Source of the DNA: a virus
DNA length: 30,287 bases
Virus record (IMG/VR): IMGVR_UViG_3300035698_007864
Coordinates: 1 to 30,287 of that record
Strand: one strand, 5' to 3'
The notes below the pieces were generated by a model that was given only the letters and a program-made list of their open reading frames with translations, was not told where the DNA came from and did no database searches. This document shows, one piece after another, positions 7,607 to 15,002 of the stretch. The first letter of the stretch is position 1, and each line of letters opens with the position of its first letter. The translations under genes and the position numbers were made by a program.

Positions 7607-7960
7607 ATGCAAAATGAAGAACTCCTACAGCTACTCGAAGACCATTCCGGTGAATTCGCTGGGATTGTCTGGCGCCCAAGAGACCTGTTGGAGCCTTCAA
7701 CTATCGTCCGGGTATTTCGTATCGCTGAAGCATTGTACTTTGAAGTAGAAGAACTGCCCCTCCAGAACTTAGTTAAGGGGGGCAGGTTGAAAAAAGAGTT
7801 GAACCAGATGTTCTGGTCGCTAATGGCAGCGAAGAAAGCTAGGTCAATGAACCATGTTGAATTCTTCGTAGCTGTAGCTGGTGTCTTCAAGCACGGGAAC
7901 GCTATCCTGTCTGGGGTACACCAGTCGCAAATGCGGGGAGAACTTCAAAGCGGGGGATAA
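7607..7960 (+). CDS. Hypothetical small protein (117 aa)
   Basis: The start codon comes four bases after the upstream stop and lacks a clear SD, so translation is probably coupled to the preceding gene. The protein is predicted alpha-helical with an acidic N-terminus and a basic middle (VKGGRLKKEL). No domain was recognised. It sits within a run of tightly spaced late genes. Confidence 0.7.
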   Translation: MQNEELLQLLEDHSGEFAGIVWRPRDLLEPSTIVRVFRIAEALYFEVEELPLQNLVKGGRLKKELNQMFWSLMAAKKARSMNHVEFFVAVAGVFKHGNAILSGVHQSQMRGELQSGG

Positions 7961-7962
7961 CA

Positions 7963-8439
7963 ATGGCACGGATCGCAGTTCTTAGAACAGACATGGATAA
8001 CGCAAGGGTAACCCTGGGTGACTTGGAAAGCAAAGCTCAAGAAAGTTTTGACTACCAGGAAGGCCAGGTTCGGACAATGTTCCGACCAACGCTTGCTGCA
8101 ATCAACACCTGGCGGACGACATACGGCATCACAGCGGTTACAGCGGCGACTATCCTGGCTAGCACGGTTGATACCCTGGGTTCGCCGGATGTGTCCATCG
8201 CTACCATCACAGCCCTTGATGCTAGTATCCTGGCACTGTACGGGACGACTCCGGCAGCAATCACGGAACTTCAGGATATCCTGGCTCCGTTGTTCCTGGA
8301 ATCAGAAGCATTCAAGATTTCATTCCGGACTGGCGTCATCAGTGCTTTTGGCTCGGCTACGTTTTCGTATGCCGACACCGTAGCCCCGATGTTCGTTGTT
8401 CTGGAAAATGATGGCGTTACGGCGTACCATCTTGACTAA
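7963..8439 (+). CDS. Hypothetical Ala/Thr-rich protein (158 aa)
   Basis: The protein starts two bases after the previous stop, with GGGGGA as SD. It has a helical, charged N-terminus and a middle rich in Ala, Thr, Ile and Leu (residues 50-110), then beta-type sequence at the end. The hydrophobic content is spread out and does not form a clear membrane segment. No family was recognised. A virion or assembly role is inferred from context. Confidence 0.75.
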   Translation: MARIAVLRTDMDNARVTLGDLESKAQESFDYQEGQVRTMFRPTLAAINTWRTTYGITAVTAATILASTVDTLGSPDVSIATITALDASILALYGTTPAAITELQDILAPLFLESEAFKISFRTGVISAFGSATFSYADTVAPMFVVLENDGVTAYHLD

Positions 8440-8474
8440 GAGGGACAGGTCCGACCTATCCCTTACACACCCAC

Positions 8475-8481
8475 TGTGACT
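8475..8481 (+). repeat. TGTGACT motif copy
   Basis: One TGTGACT copy lies in the 59-base gap before the gene at 8499. It matches the copies at 16378, 21983, 22058, 28404 and 28487. Role unknown. Confidence 0.35.
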
Positions 8482-8498
8482 TTGACTGGAGTTTGAAA

Positions 8499-8768
8499 AT
8501 GGTTGGAATTGACAAGCAGAAGCCCCACGGTTCAAAACCTTACCTCACACCTGACCTTTATTTCGCAGCAACCCTCTTGTGTGCCGAAGTGCATTTCAAT
8601 GGGATTGTGCGTGACCAGAAGGGTCGGGCCAAGTTCTCATTCACAGATACCTTGGATGCTGTAGCTGACATCCGTCAAGACTACTACAACCGGACCTGTA
8701 AAGTCGATGCACTGACTTACAGTGACCGGGTAAAGTCGTTAAAGAGTCTGTGCCATGCCGACACGTAG
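8499..8768 (+). CDS. Hypothetical small protein preceding the modification cassette (89 aa)
   Basis: An in-frame TTG exists at 8493, but GGAG at 8488-8491 is seven bases from the ATG at 8499, which fits better. The protein is basic, with a helical middle (TPDLYFAATLLCAEVHF) and no recognised motif. Its last 14 bases overlap the twin glycosyltransferase gene, so the two are probably translationally coupled. It may belong functionally to the cassette, but nothing in its sequence shows this. Confidence 0.7.
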   Translation: MVGIDKQKPHGSKPYLTPDLYFAATLLCAEVHFNGIVRDQKGRAKFSFTDTLDAVADIRQDYYNRTCKVDALTYSDRVKSLKSLCHADT

Positions 8769-10878
8769 GAAAGTCCCAGCAGTTGTCAGGGCATCCGTTG
8801 AACCACGGAAGGTTCTGCTAGTCTGTGAACAGAAGGGATGGGTTTTTGAACGAATCAGCCAGCGTATCGCCGGGGAACTCAAGCACGCTGGATTTGAACC
8901 CGAAGTCTGTGATGCTGGTTCCTTGCCTCGGAAAATCACACACGAATTCGTTCTGTTGGTTTGGTGGGGCTCCTGGGCACAAGTCAAGCCTAAGATAATC
9001 CCTAAAAAGACCAAGGTGATACTCTTCCTCTATGACCACTTCACCTGGTTGGACTACAGCCCAGCCCTATTCAAAGAGGCAATGGCAGCTTCAATGGCTG
9101 TCTTTGTGTCGAACAAGATTCTTCAAGTCCAACTGAAACAGCATCACGGTGTTGACGCCACGAACCAACCAGACGGGGTTGATGCAAGTCGGTTCGTATG
9201 GAACCAACGCCGTGAGATTGACAATATCGTCCTGGGGTGGGCTGGTAATTCAACCGTCAGCCGAAAGGTGAAGCGGCTAGACCTCCTCAAGGAAGCTGTT
9301 TCTACATTTCCAGACATCACCCTGGAGGTTGCAGACGCATCCAATCCTAGTACGGCGGTACAGTACAGCCAGATGCCTGCCTGGTACAGCAACATTGACG
9401 TGATATGCAGTATGTCTACCACGGAAGGAACCCCGAATCCAGTTCTTGAAGGGGCGTCGTGTGGTAAGGCCATCTTCTCGACTCCGATTGGGGTTGTCCC
9501 TGAATTGCTGGCGATTAGTAAGGGGGGCATCCTAGTCAAGGATGATTCCGTAGAAGGGATTCGACAGCATCTTGAAATTCTTCGAGCCCACAAGGGACAC
9601 ATCTACAAGTGGGGTCGTCAGAACCGGGCTGAGATTGAGCGGGCGTGGACCTGGAAGGGTAGGTTCAATCAACTTATCGAAACGATGCGGCTGTCGTCAG
9701 GGCTTCCAGCACAGGTTATTGAAAGGAAGATCCAACCGAATGACTTCCCAGAGTCTTTTGGAAGCCGACCAGATATGAAAGTTCTTGAGGTTAAGACACC
9801 AGGTTATTCTAGTCAAGTCGCCCGACACATCAGCCGTATCCTTTCTTCAGATAAGTCAGTGAAGTTCTGTGCTTCCGATTCATCCAGCATCATGTTGGAA
9901 TTTGAAGAAGGTGTACTTGCTGAAGATGGGACGATAGCGTCTGATTTACCTAATTTAGCGGTTGTGTATGACTCCCCAAACTGGGCCTTCCACAGAATCG
10001 CTTTGCAGATACAGAAGCATCTTCAGAACAGCTTTAACATCTGCTTGTTTGAGTACTTAGACCTGAGTCGGGGGCGGCTACAGGGGTACGACTACGTCAT
10101 AAATTTGGCTCTGTGTGGGGTACCGCAAGTTCTTTCGGCTATGGGAGAGGAACAGCGTGGTCTGGTGACCTGTGTGTATGACCATTATACCTGGCGACAA
10201 GCAGCAATGATTCCAGCGTTTGAAGAAGCACTTCAGCGGTCTGATATTGTTCTCTGTGCTAATGAGGGTCTGTTGCGTGAAATCGGGGAAGTTTATCCCC
10301 ATGCAAGTCTGGGTCTTTGTGTTGATGGGGTTGATTCTAATCTATTTTCACCAGCAATGTCCGTCAGAGTTCCAGAAGCAAATGTCAGAGTCGGGTGGGC
10401 AGGCAATTCAAAGCATCGGTACGGTGTTAAGAGATTGTCTCTGATTCAGGCGGCTGCCGAAAAGGTGGTTGGTATTGATCTGGTTTTGGCTGACGGAAAC
10501 AATATCCCACACTCTGAAATGCCCCAATGGTACCGTGACCTTGATGTGCTGACTTGTGCGTCTGTTTACGAAGGGACACCAAATCCAATTCTTGAAGCGG
10601 CTGCTTGTGGCGTTTCATTCATCTCCACTTCAGTTGGGGTGGTTCCTCAGTTAGGTCTTCTCACTGACGGTGACCCTGGAGCTATCATTCAGGGGGAATC
10701 ATCCGCTGAACTTATAGACGGGTTCGTGTCGCAGTTTGAATTCATTGTGAAGAATCGACAGGTCTTAGTCGAACGTGGGAAAGTCGCAAGAAAGACTATC
10801 GTTGAAGAACGCTGGGATTGGGTAAGAAAAGTGAAGCAGTTTTCTACAGCCATCGAAATGATAGCGAAGAGGGTATGA
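8755..10878 (+). CDS. Twin-domain GT-B glycosyltransferase (707 aa)
   Basis: Two GT4-like GT-B glycosyltransferase units are fused head to tail, at about residues 18-325 and 395-707. Matching landmarks appear in each: YDHFTW and YDHYTW; GWAGNS at 161-166 and 547-552; DGVDASRF and DGVDSNLF; and the nucleotide-sugar binding EX7E motif at Glu224/Glu232 and Glu606/Glu614 within EGTPNPVLE and EGTPNPILE. Both EX7E motifs are intact, so both units may be active. The family transfers sugars from nucleotide donors in the cytosol. The gene overlaps its upstream neighbour by 14 bases and is followed after one base by a SAM methyltransferase. The acceptor is unknown: virion protein, DNA base or another glycan are all possible. 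The duplication is old, since the two halves are well diverged. Confidence 0.9.
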   Translation: MPTRRKVPAVVRASVEPRKVLLVCEQKGWVFERISQRIAGELKHAGFEPEVCDAGSLPRKITHEFVLLVWWGSWAQVKPKIIPKKTKVILFLYDHFTWLDYSPALFKEAMAASMAVFVSNKILQVQLKQHHGVDATNQPDGVDASRFVWNQRREIDNIVLGWAGNSTVSRKVKRLDLLKEAVSTFPDITLEVADASNPSTAVQYSQMPAWYSNIDVICSMSTTEGTPNPVLEGASCGKAIFSTPIGVVPELLAISKGGILVKDDSVEGIRQHLEILRAHKGHIYKWGRQNRAEIERAWTWKGRFNQLIETMRLSSGLPAQVIERKIQPNDFPESFGSRPDMKVLEVKTPGYSSQVARHISRILSSDKSVKFCASDSSSIMLEFEEGVLAEDGTIASDLPNLAVVYDSPNWAFHRIALQIQKHLQNSFNICLFEYLDLSRGRLQGYDYVINLALCGVPQVLSAMGEEQRGLVTCVYDHYTWRQAAMIPAFEEALQRSDIVLCANEGLLREIGEVYPHASLGLCVDGVDSNLFSPAMSVRVPEANVRVGWAGNSKHRYGVKRLSLIQAAAEKVVGIDLVLADGNNIPHSEMPQWYRDLDVLTCASVYEGTPNPILEAAACGVSFISTSVGVVPQLGLLTDGDPGAIIQGESSAELIDGFVSQFEFIVKNRQVLVERGKVARKTIVEERWDWVRKVKQFSTAIEMIAKRV

Positions 10879-10879
10879 A

Positions 10880-12034
10880 ATGATGTACTTGTTTGGAAGC
10901 GAATCAGATGTGATTGGGAGACTTCTACCTGAAGCGATTCCGCTTGATGTTAATGCTGTGAGTTCCGGTGATTTCATTGTCGCTGGTTTTCGCCATCCAG
11001 GGGCATTCGATGACCAGGTAGCCTGGGTTACTGAATGCCGGAACCTTTTCGTCCTGGTACAGAAGTCGAAAGCCCTGCTTGTCCCTGTTGATCTTGACCA
11101 TCTGGCTACTGACCCACAGATGGTGGCTAAGAATCTGCAACGGAGAATCGGACTTAGAGAAACTGTCATCGCCCCTACTGAAGCTACGCCGACTATGAAG
11201 AGGACTGGTGATGAATCAAGCATTGAAGCCCTGACCTTCTATGGGAAAATGAAGTTCAATGTGAACTACGCACCTTTTGGTGTTATTGACTGGAGTCAGG
11301 GCCCGTATCCTCTCGAAGAGGACGTGCGGTGTAATCTCTGCGGTGGGGCACCTAGAACTTTGGTCAAAGACGCTCAGTGTACCGGTCAGGACTTTGTAGA
11401 GTGTTCTGAATGTGGGTTTGGTTACTTTTCCCCAAGGGTTGCTTACAGTGAAGAGTTTAAGAAGGCCGTATCCAACGGCGGGCAGTTCACGAAGTGGACT
11501 CTTCACTGTAAATTTTTGGACACCTTTTATGGGGCCCACGCTATCCGTTTGAATGAACTATCCCAGCGACCGACAAAGAGCATTCTTGATGTGGGCTGTG
11601 GGGATGGTTACGCCTTGAGCGTGTTTCGATCCCACTGGCCAGATGCGAAGCTAGTCGGGTGTGATATCAGCAAGTGGGCCACTGATTTCGCTGAAGGAAA
11701 TCGGGGTGTCCAGTGCGTAGTGGGGTCTTTTGACGACCTGACAAAGAAAGATTTGGGGATGCACGACATCGTGACATGCTTCAACTTCATCGAACACACC
11801 TTCACCCCTCTGGAAGATATCAAGATGATGGTATCAAGGGTCCGTAAGGATGGGCTTCTGTTGATTCAGACGTTCCTCACTGAATTGGACCCGGACTACA
11901 CGATGATGTCTCCTCCGTGGCACACTGGTCATTTCACTGAAGAACATCTTGTTCGTCTTGCTGAGAGTTTCGGTGTCAAGATCGTTTCAAGCAAGTCGGC
12001 TGGGATTCTATGGACTGGAGTATTTAGGAAGTAA
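10880..12034 (+). CDS. SAM-dependent methyltransferase with internal zinc ribbon (384 aa)
   Basis: The N-terminal 110 residues are an unassigned alpha/beta domain. A four-Cys zinc ribbon follows: CNLCGG at 151-156 and CSECGFGY from 175. Next comes a class I methyltransferase domain with motif I ILDVGCGDGY at 235-244, VGCDIS about 25 residues on, and FNFIEH as the post-I/IV region. The ribbon-plus-methyltransferase arrangement is known from enzymes methylating sugars or nucleotide-sugar products, so the partner is probably the adjacent glycosyltransferase product (inference). It begins one base after the previous stop, with GAAGAGGG as SD. ATG codons at 10880 and 10883 are equally plausible starts. 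Confidence 0.88.
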   Translation: MMYLFGSESDVIGRLLPEAIPLDVNAVSSGDFIVAGFRHPGAFDDQVAWVTECRNLFVLVQKSKALLVPVDLDHLATDPQMVAKNLQRRIGLRETVIAPTEATPTMKRTGDESSIEALTFYGKMKFNVNYAPFGVIDWSQGPYPLEEDVRCNLCGGAPRTLVKDAQCTGQDFVECSECGFGYFSPRVAYSEEFKKAVSNGGQFTKWTLHCKFLDTFYGAHAIRLNELSQRPTKSILDVGCGDGYALSVFRSHWPDAKLVGCDISKWATDFAEGNRGVQCVVGSFDDLTKKDLGMHDIVTCFNFIEHTFTPLEDIKMMVSRVRKDGLLLIQTFLTELDPDYTMMSPPWHTGHFTEEHLVRLAESFGVKIVSSKSAGILWTGVFRK

Positions 12035-12035
12035 T

Positions 12036-13133
12036 ATGAGCCATTATTCTGACTTGATGGGTAAAACGGTTTCGACATTCTCCTTCACTGTACCTACTTC
12101 AAAGCTGGGTAACATTCTGTGTGGGTACTACAGTCAGGTTCCACTACCGTTCCATACGGCACTGGTGTCTGACACGCTTGCTGGGAAAAAGATTGATAGT
12201 GCAGACGCCAGCCACAAGTACGTGGAATATCTACGCCGAATTGAGCCGATGGAACACGCTAATGGCAAAGATTCTGAATCGTGGTTGGCCAAGCAGGTGG
12301 TGTACCGGCAGAAGCTAATCAACGACATCAAGAAGAATGGGGTGAAAGAGTCCGTTGAATTGTTCGTAGACAACAACAACAGTCGGATTGTCTACTACCA
12401 CGGGTACCACCGGTTTACGACGGCGCAGGCTCTAGGGACTGAAACTATGGAAGTGAAGGTCCACGTCTTGTCCCCAGAGCTTGCTGAGGCGTGTAAGCTG
12501 CTTTTTTCTATCTATCCAGCGAAACCACATTCGATTTACCAACCACTCAGTCATCCGATGTTCAGGCTTCTGGATGTTCATAATGTGGACTTACCTGTGA
12601 AGGTCAGTGCTATCTTGAACACGCAGCCAGCGACAGCCTTTCTTGATGTTGGGTGCAATCTTGGCTATGTCTCCCGGAGACTGCAAGCCGCCGGTTGGAC
12701 TGGCATTGGGGTGGATTTCGACAGCAAGTTGGGGAAGCTACAACCACTCCTGGCTGCCTGTGGGGAAGTCCCTGTTGATTATCGTGTGGGGTACATTGAC
12801 AAGTTCCTGGAAGAAAATCCTGACTATCAGTGCGTCGCTATCTTCCTTTCGTTCCTTCATCATTACTTCGCACTCCCAGAACGCTACCAGATGTTGGTAG
12901 ACACCGTATTTCCGTGGATGCGGCGAAACTGCAAAGTCGCTTATGTCGAACACGAATACGGTAGTGACTACAGTGGGCTCGTAGGTAGGGGGGTGGTCGA
13001 GAAGCACATTTCCTTTAGCGATAGGTCGGACGTGGTCTCCTATTGGGCTACGGTGGGTTACGATGCTAAGTTCCTGTTCAAGGCAAGCACGTACAATCGA
13101 GAGCTATTTCGTTTGGCTAGAAGGGGAGAATGA
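12036..13133 (+). CDS. ParB-like domain fused to SAM methyltransferase (365 aa)
   Basis: The start is set at the ATG at 12036 (AGGAAG four bases upstream), not the longer frame from 11949, which overlaps the previous gene without an SD. Residues 85-145 follow the ParB/sulfiredoxin-type fold pattern: a helix with LINDIKKNGV, then IVYYHGYHRFTTAQALG (HGYHR at 122-126), then a closing strand. A class I SAM methyltransferase domain starts near residue 200 with FLDVGCNLGY (Asp204 to Tyr211) and GIGVDFD. ParB-fold domains can bind DNA or CTP, and one (SbnI) phosphorylates free serine, so the N-terminal part could be a kinase or binding module. Its stop overlaps the next start as ATGA. Confidence 0.82.
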   Translation: MSHYSDLMGKTVSTFSFTVPTSKLGNILCGYYSQVPLPFHTALVSDTLAGKKIDSADASHKYVEYLRRIEPMEHANGKDSESWLAKQVVYRQKLINDIKKNGVKESVELFVDNNNSRIVYYHGYHRFTTAQALGTETMEVKVHVLSPELAEACKLLFSIYPAKPHSIYQPLSHPMFRLLDVHNVDLPVKVSAILNTQPATAFLDVGCNLGYVSRRLQAAGWTGIGVDFDSKLGKLQPLLAACGEVPVDYRVGYIDKFLEENPDYQCVAIFLSFLHHYFALPERYQMLVDTVFPWMRRNCKVAYVEHEYGSDYSGLVGRGVVEKHISFSDRSDVVSYWATVGYDAKFLFKASTYNRELFRLARRGE

Positions 13134-14953
13134 TGGAAATCAATCTGAAGTCTGAACTCACAGTTTTCGTGATTACGTCCGACGAACCCGAGTTCGAGAA
13201 GTGTCTTACAGCCCTTGAAGACCAGGATTGTGAGTTTACCCTGTCTGTGGTCAAGGGTGTGTCTCCGATGAACGCCGCTTTTCAGAAGATGCTGGATTTG
13301 TGTGAGACTCCTTTCTACATCCAGGTCGATGCCGATATGATTCTGTATCCGTCGGCAGTTCGACAGATGTACGAGGACATGCTGAACCAGGAAGAAAAGG
13401 TAGCACTAATTTGCTATCCGCTCCATGACCTTCATCTGGGTCATCTTCTGATGGGAGTGAAGATTTACCGCCATTCCATTATGGTGAAGCACCCCTACGT
13501 CACTTCGTATTCTTGTGAAGTTGATCAACTAAAGCGGGTGACTGACGCTGGATACAAATGGGTCACCAGGTGGCCCAGGACTTCCCCAGAGGCGTCATTC
13601 AATACTGGGTTCAGTATGACGGACAGCCCCCTAGTAAAGGGGCAGCATGGAACAGTGTGGACAAACGCACGGATATATGTGCGCTACAAGCGTCTGATGC
13701 AGAAGTGGCGGAAGTTTGGTTACGAATGGCTTGAAAGTCTTCCTCAGCGGTTTCTTACTCGTTTGACGAATGAACCGACGGACATAAATCTCTGGGCTTT
13801 TATGGGGGCCGTAGCGGGTCTTGTTTCATCGGTAGATGAAGACAAGGAAAGGGATTTCAACGAGATAGACCCTGCGATTGAACAGCTTGATTCAGTTCTC
13901 AAGGCCCCACTTCATTCTATGGGGATGATTCCGACGATAGGATGCAAGGTAGAATCTCCGATTCCGGCGAAGATTCATAAGCCAGTGGTTAGTCCTGACA
14001 TCTACACTCACGACCTGACTTTGGATACCGCCCCACCTGCCCCGATTTTTGATGGACCACGGGAACTAAATGTCTACATGACGACAAGATGTAATCTTCG
14101 CTGTAGGTTCTGTCGTCGCCAATACCTTGAAAACGCTTCCCATCCGTATGAAGTTCATGCCGGGTTTGTGGATGAAATAATGGAACGCTTCCCGACTATC
14201 AAGTCGGCGTGTGTCGCTGGGTTTGGTGAACCATTACTAGCCCAGACGCTGAATGAATCCCTGATGGCACTGTCGAGGCACAAGGTGACCACTGGGTTGA
14301 TTACAAATGGGACGTTGCTCACGAAGAACTATGCCAAGATCCAAGACACCGACCTTGCCTATGTTTCTGTGAGCTTGAATGCTGCCACGGCTACAGAGTA
14401 TTTCAATACGACTGGGCTAGGGCTTTTTGATGCTGCCCTCGATGGTGTTCGTTTGGCGGTGCGTATGGGCTACCGTGTCGGGGTGTCTTTCGTGTGTACC
14501 AAAGAAAACTACCACCTGGTCGAATCTTACATTGCCATTGCAAGGGAACTAGGCGTTGCATTTGTGTCTCTCCACAATCTGCTTCCTCACTTTTCTGATT
14601 GCTATTCGTCAGAGGAATTTTGGAATCTGGTTCTAACAGACCAGGACCGACAGGAACTAGATGTGTTGGAAAAGCTGAAGGAAAAGCACAGTGACATTGT
14701 GACATCGTGGCCGGTACCTATCAGTAGAGTGTCTTGTCCACGAAAGTGCAACAGTCCGTATGTCAGTATCGGGATTGACGGTCAGACATTTCATTCCGGT
14801 TGCCGAAGGGTGACTGGGCCTAGTATCCTAAATGGGTCTGTTCGGGAAGACAATGTGTGGAATTCTGACCACTACAAGACTCTTCGGGACGGACTTTCCG
14901 GCAAAGCTCCGATGCGGGATATCTGTGCAATGTGTTTTGGTAACTGGGCTTGA
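13130..14953 (+). CDS. GT2-like / radical SAM fusion protein (607 aa)
   Basis: The N-terminal about 110 residues resemble a short GT2-type glycosyltransferase: beta-strand FVITSDEPE, then VDADMILYP with the metal-binding-like DAD at 67-69. After a linker, a radical SAM domain starts near residue 310 with the iron-sulfur motif CNLRCRFC (Cys321, Cys325, Cys328) and GFGEP at 364-368, the SAM amino-group motif. The C-terminus holds five more cysteines (536, 540, 558, 599, 602), suggesting a SPASM/Twitch-like auxiliary cluster. Radical SAM-SPASM enzymes modify peptides, sugars or alcohols by radical chemistry. The ATGA overlap with the preceding methyltransferase indicates an operon. The substrate is unknown. 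The GT2 part is shorter than most stand-alone enzymes and may be only donor-binding. Confidence 0.87.
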   Translation: MMEINLKSELTVFVITSDEPEFEKCLTALEDQDCEFTLSVVKGVSPMNAAFQKMLDLCETPFYIQVDADMILYPSAVRQMYEDMLNQEEKVALICYPLHDLHLGHLLMGVKIYRHSIMVKHPYVTSYSCEVDQLKRVTDAGYKWVTRWPRTSPEASFNTGFSMTDSPLVKGQHGTVWTNARIYVRYKRLMQKWRKFGYEWLESLPQRFLTRLTNEPTDINLWAFMGAVAGLVSSVDEDKERDFNEIDPAIEQLDSVLKAPLHSMGMIPTIGCKVESPIPAKIHKPVVSPDIYTHDLTLDTAPPAPIFDGPRELNVYMTTRCNLRCRFCRRQYLENASHPYEVHAGFVDEIMERFPTIKSACVAGFGEPLLAQTLNESLMALSRHKVTTGLITNGTLLTKNYAKIQDTDLAYVSVSLNAATATEYFNTTGLGLFDAALDGVRLAVRMGYRVGVSFVCTKENYHLVESYIAIARELGVAFVSLHNLLPHFSDCYSSEEFWNLVLTDQDRQELDVLEKLKEKHSDIVTSWPVPISRVSCPRKCNSPYVSIGIDGQTFHSGCRRVTGPSILNGSVREDNVWNSDHYKTLRDGLSGKAPMRDICAMCFGNWA

Positions 14954-14962
14954 CCGTAACTC

Positions 14963-14969
14963 GTTTATG
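14963..14969 (+). promoter_or_regulatory. Putative phage late-promoter element GTTTATG (site 4)
   Basis: GTTTATG lies ten bases after the radical SAM gene and 40 bases before the ATG at 15003. It would restart transcription for the neck/tail block after the modification cassette. Confidence 0.45.
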
Positions 14970-15002
14970 ATTCAGGAGTAGTGTCGTCAAGGGGGTGATT
15001 CG

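Noticed and set aside
8493-8498. TTG start two codons upstream for the 89-residue protein
   Set aside because: It sits only one base from GGAG; the ATG at 8499 has correct spacing.
11949-12035. Upstream extension of the ParB-like/methyltransferase gene
   Set aside because: It overlaps the previous gene, has no SD and adds unrelated residues. The ATG at 12036 has AGGAAG at a good distance.
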